Shown: piece after piece, positions 57,145-64,000 of the stretch | Layout of the letters: each line of letters starts with the position of its first letter | Position numbering within the stretch: position 1 is the stretch's first letter | Origin: Aspidapion aeneum | Lineage: Eukaryota > Arthropoda > Insecta > Coleoptera > Brentidae | Direction: 5' to 3' | Assembly: GCA_963576565.1 (NCBI GenBank) | Contig: OY755047.1 | Coordinates: 24,497,171 to 24,561,170 of the forward strand | Length of the DNA: 64,000 bases | Program-made: the position numbers and the translations under genes | The notes under the pieces: generated by a model | What the model was told of the DNA's origin: nothing | What the model saw: the letters and a program-made list of their open reading frames with translations, nothing else | The model's database searches: none

Positions 57145-57475
57145 CAGCGGCATAGCGTGGGGGGGCGCGGGGGGTTCGTCGCCCCCCCCCCCGCCCCGAG
57201 GGTAGTGGCGCCCTCAGCTTGATTAAGTGAGTGGGTGCCAAAGGAAACTAACGACATGAAGAACTTTTTTTTTTTTTTTGGTCGCAAGATTCGTGAGAGG
57301 CGCCCTTGTGACTTTTGATGATGACCTTTTTTTTTTGTTTTTGGTCGCAAGATTTGTGAGAGGCACCTTTTTGACCTTTTTGTCTTTTTTTTTGCCACAA
57401 GATTTTTTATCAGTTTTCAGAGGCGCCCTTTTTAGCTGTCGCCGCCCCCGCCCTTTCGGGCACGCTACGCCGCTG
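57145..57475. mobile_element. hAT-type MITE, copy 4, 8-bp TSD
   Basis: 331 bp, from cagcggcatagcgtg to cacgctacgccgctg. Perfect duplication gttaatag (57137-57144 and 57476-57483). It is inserted in the right part of the larger hAT element. Confidence 0.93.
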
Positions 57476-57890
57476 GTTAATAGGTACTTAGTGGAGGAGT
57501 ATCACAGATATTAATAAAAAAGGGGATTTTCTGAAAGTCTTTAAACACCTTGTACCTCACAAGTTAGGATGTTTAGGACATACATATGTTTATATGAAGT
57601 TTTTTTTTCTCAAAATTTAATATTTTTTATTTATTTAATAACAAAACTCCATAATGCCGAAGCGAGGGCCGAATAAAAAAAAATTGCCAGAGCCGGTTTG
57701 TCTCAGCCCATCCAACCCTGGACCGCATAAAGATGCAGTCCTTTTTTAACTTCTCTTGAAATAAGCGTCGGGAAAAGGCATCAGTTTTCCTTCTCTTTAG
57801 GTACTTTAAAACCTCAAAAAGTGCCCAATTAACATCTTCCCTATATTATGCTTATAGTTAATTGAACATTGCTGAACTCTTTGAACTCAC

Positions 57891-58030
57891 CTGTATCTTT
57901 GGTAGTCTTCTTCATCGTTTTCAGCACCAGAAAGTTGATTCGGACACGCTTTATTCCCTAAAAGGCTCAAGTAATTTAGACGGGGCAAATTGGCCCTTAT
58001 TTGAGTAAGTAGAGATTCTAGGCTGCATAT
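57891..58030 (-). CDS. LRMDA: LRMDA homologue, exon with LRR C-cap
   Basis: This 140-bp exon has acceptor ttgttttgtttgcag and donor gtgagt; it enters in phase 0 and leaves in phase 2. It encodes [20 protein letters not shown], then [20 protein letters not shown] and EDYQRYR. The LSLLGNxACPN(E/Q)L and EEDYxRYR blocks are near-diagnostic for LRMDA; they form the last repeat and the start of the LRR cap. It joins 58448-58675 upstream and 29360-29622 downstream, across the 28.3-kb transposon-filled intron. The ATG-initiated ORF that extends upstream of the acceptor (MALRRPW...) is intron. Confidence 0.93.
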
Positions 58031-58447
58031 CTGCAAACAAAACAAATGGAACAATAAAACAATCAGTTGGAGTGTCCAAGGGCGTCGCAGGGCCATACCC
58101 AGAAAATAAATTTGGGGTGCATGGATAAAAAGTTTTAAATTAACTTTTAATAAATTTGTGTATTAAGTATTTTCTTTCTTATTTTTTTTCTCTTTGAAAA
58201 CATTTTATAGAACGTTTGGAGAGCATTAATCACCCTTTTTTTTAAAGTACTCGATGCATAGGTACTCTAAATAAGTTTTTGAGTGAAAACTGTTGTTCTT
58301 AGTGTTTACAATTACCTACAGGTCAAAAACTCGTTACTTAATACGGCTTGGTTTTTAAGAAACACGACGGGTTGATTAAAAAATGGGCGCGCACCCCATC
58401 CTCCCCTAAAATAGTAGAGAGTTTCTGATGCGTAAATTATTACTTAC

Positions 58448-58675
58448 GTTATTTTTATTTAGCGATAACGTGTGTAAATTCTCCAATTTTGGAAAACCTA
58501 TGTCATCACCTAACTGGTTGTTATCCAGGATAAGTTCTCTAATATTAGGGAAATCGCCCAAACCGCTTAGGGAGACTAGTTCGTTATAGCTGAGATTCAA
58601 GCTGTGTACTTTTGGGCCGTATAGCTGAGCAAGGACGACTGGGACTCTCCTACAGGACTGATCGCAGTAGCATAG
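58448..58675 (-). CDS. LRMDA: LRMDA homologue, exon with leucine-rich repeats
   Basis: This 228-bp exon has acceptor gtatttttcag and donor gtaagt, both in phase 0. It begins [20 protein letters not shown], then [33 protein letters not shown] and [15 protein letters not shown]: two to three 22-24-residue LxxLxLxxN repeats, closest to LRMDA ([18 protein letters not shown]). A Cys-rich start suggests an N-cap. The initiator Met must be in an exon further right; none with the right phase was found between 58676 and the Gypsy LTR at 63512, so it may lie outside the window. The protein is presumably cytoplasmic. Confidence 0.92.
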
Positions 58676-58852
58676 CTGAAAAATACAATTTCCTAAATGA
58701 TAACAGGCTGATTGGTTTTATTTTAATCATCACATAATATATTTTTAAATTGGCAACATTTTTCCTGAATTGCCAAAAAATTGTGTCAAAAAAGGATAGA
58801 AATATAAATAGCTTGTCAAAATTTTGACATATGTATTAATTTTTTAAAATAA

Positions 58853-61800
58853 GGCGCTGTCTGTGACGTAGCACGGCACCCCGACACAAAATATGATTTC
58901 GGAACGTACCACCAACTAATCTAATCGTGTCATTGACTGAACTTATACATTATTATCCGATTATTTACCATCTCCTTCTAAACTAATGTATCAGTAAGGG
59001 CGCTTAATAATATTAAACACACATGACTCTAATAACTAAACAGTGGTCTACTCATTTTATTTACTAAACTCACACATTGTCATCCAGCTACTTATTCTCT
59101 TTTTAGCTCAAAGTAGTAGGACGGGCGCACCCAATCTGAAACAGTCATGCCATTTTGACAATCAACGTCAGTCGATTTTCTGATGCACACAGTGGGCTCG
59201 CGGACCTAATTTTTGGCCAAAAAGGGTTAAATTAAAAATATACTGAAACTTCTAAACACCTTTACTAAAAAGAGTAGATAGTCCAGCAGGCCTTGAACAA
59301 CTATGATTTAATTGACGTAACTTTCAGTTATTTTTTAGAAGTGTCATTTTTCGCGTTAAAGTACCATATTTGTATGGCGGTTTGATCCAGATTTTAAGCC
59401 ATTTTACGACAATATTTTATGTTGTATAAAATTCGCATAAAATAAATCTTGTAAAAAGAGGTAGGGGAAAGGAAAAAATTGCGCAAAAATGAATCAATTA
59501 ATATCAGATGTTTAATTCTTATGACTGGTTCAACTCTCTGCAATATGATGGTGCCGGTCGGCTAAGCTTAAGTTGGTTTTTGCTCAATGTGATGTTGTGC
59601 GCTGCTTATTGTAAAAATATCTTGCGCATTTTGTGACGGTAAGTACATTTTTTACAGACTTGTTTACATTGAAAAATTCGTCCTTTACTATGTATGATTT
59701 TTGTTTGAATTTAACTGGTGGTTTGGGGCAAAACGGGGTTTTTTCATTGGGGCAAAATGGGGTACCTTGTTATACCTAGTAACCTATACCCCATTTTGGC
59801 CAAAAAATTTTTTTGATAGCATTACTGAGAGTCGTATTTTATGTTGTCTTTGCAAAAAAATTGAAGCAAAATTCGTGTAGGAGAGTCGGCAGTGATGAGT
59901 TGGTTACTAAATTTAATTATTATAAAATGTATTTACATTATATTACAACTTTTTATTTTTTAAATAAGTATTTTTAACTTGTTTTGTATTTTAATAAATA
60001 AAACTGGTCTTACAAAAATATTGATTCTAAATTACACAACCTCCCGGCCTGTTTCGCCACATAGGCACCCCATTTTACCAAAGGCAACTTTTTACAAAAA
60101 TAAAAGTATGATGGAGTTCTAAATCGTTTAAACTGAAAAGTAGAACATAAAGATAACGTATCTACCCAACTTAATTCCAAATGAAGGACGCAATGGTATC
60201 CATTTAATAGGAAAAATAGATCCCCTAATTAGACTTTCTACCTGTACATTTTGATTCAAATTTTGATGTGTAGACAGGTCAGACAATGGGTTTTGCGTGG
60301 CATTTCTGAAATTCAATAAAAAGATAGATTTCTTATAAATATTGGACAAAAATTTTGCTTTCCTCATCAACCATGTTTTTAAAAATTTTATTTTTATAAA
60401 GAGTATGTATACATATTTTTCAAAAATTGTACTTTAAAATCTGCTGCCACAAGTTGCCCGTATGAAAGATATTACTAATTTACTAAAAATGGATTTCTTT
60501 GAGAAAAACTGAAACTCAAAAAAAGCATGTCAGTTTTAACGAAAGTTTTTGTTTATTATTTTTAAAGCACTTTAGGCTAAATTAAACAAATAAACATGGA
60601 AAAATATATATTAATAAAAAATATAAATAATGTATAAAAAATTAAAAGTTCAGTGTGACACGTCATTTTAAAGAAATATTTATACTTATTTAAAAATCAA
60701 ATAAAAAGATGGTCACTCCATAATACAAACCAACTGCAATATCTCAAAAACCAAAAATTACAAATGAAACTTTTACAGGTGGATTGTTTATGAAATAAAA
60801 ATTAGGTAAAAAAGCTTTTAAGGTAAACGGTTCTATTTGAAATCATCAGCAGTTTACCAAACCTAACTTTTAACAAGCTAGTATAAAAAAGTGGACGCTT
60901 TAAAAATATTTATTTTGTTGGACTTAATAGAAAAATCATTCTTATTTGATTATGCAGTCCTTAAAAAGTGTTACGCTTGTATTATTTTTTAGTTTTTGGT
61001 AGAGCCAAAGAATAATACCGTTTAACTTTTTTTAATATTTGTAATTTTTAGTTTGATTTTTAGTTTATGTTATTATGTAAGCTCCTCATCCTTTTTAACG
61101 CAGCTTTGTTGCACATTACACAGTGAGCTTTAACCTTAAATAACCTTAGTACCAGGTTTGACACAAATCGGTTTATAAATCTAGGATAGTCTATAGGATA
61201 AAGATTTTGGGTCCGCCACGCAAGTTTTTTTTTGTTTGAGTAAAAAATAATAATAAGCGGCGCTAAACACCGCAGAGTTTCAGATATAATACATATCGGT
61301 TTAAAAATGTAAAGGTTCTGCATTTCGGATCCGCCCTGATATTTTTTCTAGGTTTGAGTCAGAAATCTTAATTATCGGCTTTACACATCCCCAAAGTTCC
61401 AATTTTGATACATATCGGTTTATAAATAGAAAACTCTGCCCTTTTGGATCTGTCATATAATTTTTAAGTTTGATTTCATAATTATACTCAACGACTTTAG
61501 ACACGCCAAAGTTCCAAATTTGAAACCTATTGGTAAATAAGTTTTTTTAAATTTAAGTAAAAAATCGCGACTATTAACACTAAATTTAATACTTACGGGT
61601 TCATAAATAGGAAACTTCGCCATTTTGGATTTGACATTTTGATTGTACCTACTTCTTTCTCATTTCAAAACAAAATATTGTTACAAAACCTATTTTTCTA
61701 ATTTTGGTCAAAAACCAGATCCGGGAGCCCACTGTGCAGCGCTATGAGTTGGACAGCAATAAAAAATAAGCTGTGCTTTAAAAAGAGATGCATATGACTA

Positions 61801-61861
61801 TGTTCCAAAATTACAATTTATGTCGGGGTGCTAATGTCAACCTACGTCACGAGTCAGCGCC
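58853..61861. mobile_element. PIF/Harbinger-like non-autonomous element, taa duplication
   Basis: The ends ggcgctg(t/a)ct.gtgacgta are inverted, and both continue through gcaccccgaca(c/t)aaa. The trinucleotide taa flanks both ends (58850-58852 and 61862-61864), the TWA target typical of PIF/Harbinger. The element is 3009 bp with no transposase. A second inverted pair, cacagtgggctc(g/c)cgg, lies at about 59187 and 61728, so another element may be nested in it. Around 59720-59810 ggggcaaaa(c/t)gggg words face an inverted cccattttggcc. Confidence 0.75.
61080..61690. repeat. Diverged ~115-bp tandem repeat
   Basis: Four to five units share acatatcggttta(t/a)aaat, ttttggatc(c/t)g(c/t)c and the aagttccaa(a/t)ttt word. 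Non-coding; the small ORFs at 61060 and 61301 are readings of the array. Confidence 0.65.
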
Positions 61862-61979
61862 TAATTACACTCTTTATTTTATTAATTTATTTTGTTTTTT
61901 GTTTTCCCTCTGATTTCAAAAATAAAACTAAATTATGACTCTTTTGCAAATGTATTATGTAATAACCGGTAATCCATAA

Positions 61980-62225
61980 GAGTATTATACCGAACCGAAC
62001 CAAAGCAAAAAAAATGTTTTTTGATATAACTTTTGAATTATACCACAGATTTTAATGCAACGGCGGTCGTGTAACAAAAGTCTGGAAGGTAATGGGGAAA
62101 TGGTGAAATAAGCGCACAGGTAAAAAGCGAAAAGAAAAACATCGCACATAAAAAAGCGCACGCGGGAAGAAGCGGAAACCCAAAAAGCGCAAAAAAGAAA
62201 GCGCACATGGTAAAACAGAGAAATC
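61980..62225. repeat. aaaagcgcac minisatellite with ccgaaccgaacc edge
   Basis: Starts with accgaaccgaaccaaag, then many aagcgcaca(t/g)/aaaaagcg words to 62215. It resembles the other minisatellite cores, but inverted ends and a TSD were not found. Confidence 0.45.
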
Positions 62226-63511
62226 ATATAAAGAAATTTGGTGTCAAAACGTTGCAATTTTTCACGCATATACAATAATTAAGCAAAAAAACGTTGAATT
62301 TTTTTAAAATGATGTCAATGTTGCTTTATACGGTAGTCAAAATGTTGTTATGTTAGTTTTATCTAATCTAACGTAATTAATTTATTTGTTGTCTTTGAAA
62401 ACGTAGGTACCATCTCATTTTAGGATTCTCAAGGCCGTCATGGGAAGTTGAAAATTCGTACCTGCACATACCTTTTAATTCAAAACAACTTTTTTTGTAC
62501 AATTTTATCCTTTCTCTTCAAATAAGGGTACTTAACTCATGCAAAATATGTGTTTTGTGTTTTACCCTATATACTCTGCATGGCAACCTTGATGTGTTTG
62601 GTGTTAAATAAGTTTTAGGATAAGCAAAACTTTTCTGCAGAATTTTTTTTTCGGATAACGTATTATTAAAGAAAATCCCAATTTGATAAGCAAATTTTCA
62701 CACACACTGTATAAACAATGACGCAGTCGGAAATTTTCACGGACTTTTCGCCCTTGATAATGCTGATTTCGTTTGCTAGGCTAAGCCCTCCTTAATTTTG
62801 CCACTGGATTAAGTATATTTGAGAGGGTAGGGGAGTCGTAGGGAGGTCAGCTTGTCTAATTTAGACGATCGAAATTTCAATATCGAACTATTTTCTATTA
62901 TAACATGTTAAAAAAGTGCCCAATTACCTTATTATTTAAGCCCTACCTTGATGGTAAAGCCCAATGCAGAAAATCGATTAACTAACTCGTTGACTCGTCA
63001 CGACGACAAGTTATAGGCTGCTTGATAGCCTGTATAATGATCCGCACTTATTCCGCGCGGAAAGACGATTTTCAAAAGTGCAACCAGAGTTTATATGGTG
63101 ATTTCTTCACGTATATTATAATATGAATTAGTATCTTTAATTTTTATTATTAAACCATTTGCAAAGTTTCAATTTGCTTACTAAAATATTAGATAAAGGT
63201 TGTGTATTGAATTATTATAATTTTTAAAATATGTATTTTAAATATTAGACTGAAAAAGTCCGTATCATTACGTATCAAATGCGTTTGTGACTTTATTATT
63301 TCAATCATGTATCGAGGGTTGTATTTGTGCTTCATTCAGCTGCCGGTTCTTGCCGAAGTATTAGCTACAAAAACATTCAACTTTGAATTTCTTTGATTAG
63401 CTATGCTTTATTGTTTCAGCGTTGGCGCATAGGATTGGCCGACTTAATTTATTTAACCTGTGACACAAGACACAGGTTTCACAGGATAAAAATCAATCCG
63501 TTGTAAACTAT
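62226..63511. other. No gene seen
   Basis: Ordinary AT-rich sequence, probably 5' intron or upstream of LRMDA. A cacacactgtataaac word near 62700 and a (c)tgtgacacaagacacag palindrome near 63460 are the only structures noticed. Confidence 0.35.
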
Positions 63512-63927
63512 TGTTACAAATTTAAGTTATTTAAATTTTATAATTGGAATTTATTTAGGTTTAGTGTAGTATTAGGTCGATTTATCTTAAGGTTGTATTC
63601 TTAGTCTAGGTTTTAGTTGCGTTGTCTGTGGCTTGCGGTCGCGGTAGTGCGGGAACTTTCCGGACGTCGAAGGCTGCCGGAAAGTTCGAGAGAGATGGAC
63701 GATCCTATATATAGGGCCGGGGTCGCGCACCAGGCAGTCAGTCACAGATAGCGTGCTGGTAGTGGTCGTGAGATTAACACGAAGTTAATAGACCGATTAT
63801 AGTAGTGAATTATTAGCAAGTTATTACGAAGTTTAAGTGCGTGTTTTTGTACATAATTTGTCGAAATAAATTGACGTATCGTTTTCAACAATTGCGAGTT
63901 TTAATTTGTCGTTGTGAAGCCGTAACA
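63512..63927 (+). repeat. 5' LTR of a second Gypsy copy (variant)
   Basis: 416 bp, same family as 33015-33404, with a 26-27-bp extra segment around ggtagtggtcgtgagattaa and several substitutions. The TATA and start region is conserved. Confidence 0.9.
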
Positions 63928-64000
63928 ATTGGTGTCGGAAGTGGGATTAAAAGAAATAAATAGTGCAAAGACTATCCTTACACAGTACCACCGGCTAGGA
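63928..64000 (+). mobile_element. Start of the second Gypsy copy's internal region
   Basis: The primer site attggtgtcggaagtggg and first leader bases match 33405-33478 closely. The rest lies beyond the window, so this could be a complete, younger or different copy. Confidence 0.85.

Larger units (their letters stand above)
32755..57721. mobile_element. hAT transposon, expanded to 25 kb by nested insertions
   Basis: The left end cagggttggatgggac (32755) and the right end, inverted (ending ...cccatccaaccctg at 57721), match for 14 bp. Both are flanked by the perfect 8-bp duplication gaccgcat (32747-32754 and 57722-57729). The element's own sequence is only 32755-33014 and 56451-57721; the rest is a Gypsy element and its contents. 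CAG...CTG ends and an 8-bp TSD are hAT features. A degenerate transposase tail may remain at about 56560-56730. Confidence 0.88.

Noticed and set aside
31989..57760. A target duplication for the jockey fragment around tctcttg(t)aaa(a)tag
   Set aside because: The two words near 31970 and 57751 differ at several positions; only the hAT duplication is convincing.
61590..61610. Minus-strand ATG followed by a gtaagt donor as LRMDA exon 1
   Set aside because: It would end in phase 2, whereas the next exon enters in phase 0, and it lies within a transposon-like tandem array.

Overview
The window is AT-rich, intron-containing and packed with transposons, as in a large insect genome. Two conserved animal genes, both on the minus strand, run through it. 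No bacterial-type genes, tRNA or rRNA genes or CRISPR arrays were found. The species cannot be fixed by eye; insect is well supported by the gene structures and the BEL/Pao, jockey, Gypsy and hAT content, and a beetle is only a guess.

Host gene 1 is a CIN85/CD2AP-family SH3 adaptor (Drosophila cindr). Six internal exons (1188-13175) carry three SH3 domains, a proline/lysine-rich linker and the start of the C-terminal region. All their splice phases agree. A candidate first exon, ATG-G followed by a splice donor, lies at 24205-24208. The 3' end runs off the left edge. Host gene 2 is the leucine-rich-repeat protein LRMDA (C10orf11), with four exons at 58448-58675, 57891-58030, 29360-29622 and 26299-26378. 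They join in frame and end in a conserved C-terminus; the 5' exon was not found. One LRMDA intron is 28.3 kb long.

That intron is long because it holds a nest of insertions, each dated by its own target-site duplication (TSD). A hAT element (32755-57721, TSD gaccgcat) sits next to a jockey LINE fragment. Inside the hAT is a Ty3/Gypsy element (33015-56450, 390-bp LTRs). Its pol is split by a 16.9-kb DNA element with P-like termini (35906-52759, TSD ctacagc). That element contains an inverted-repeat (foldback) element of about 36.5-45.0 kb, which was split in turn by a pol-less LTR element (36703-43104, 1154-bp LTRs, TSD gtac).

Left to right: 1-13.2 kb is the SH3-adaptor gene with foldback, SINE-like and LINE insertions in its introns. 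13.2-26.3 kb holds an almost complete BEL/Pao element (14425-21513), several small inverted-repeat elements and the putative 5' end of the adaptor gene. 26.3-58.7 kb is LRMDA with the nest. 58.7-64 kb holds a PIF/Harbinger-like non-autonomous element, a diverged tandem array and the 5' end of a second Gypsy copy.

The least familiar pattern is a set of short elements with conserved inverted ends and, where it can be read, a direct duplication close to 9 bp. Their interiors are minisatellites that differ completely between groups. They look like one mobile architecture with interchangeable tandem-repeat cores.
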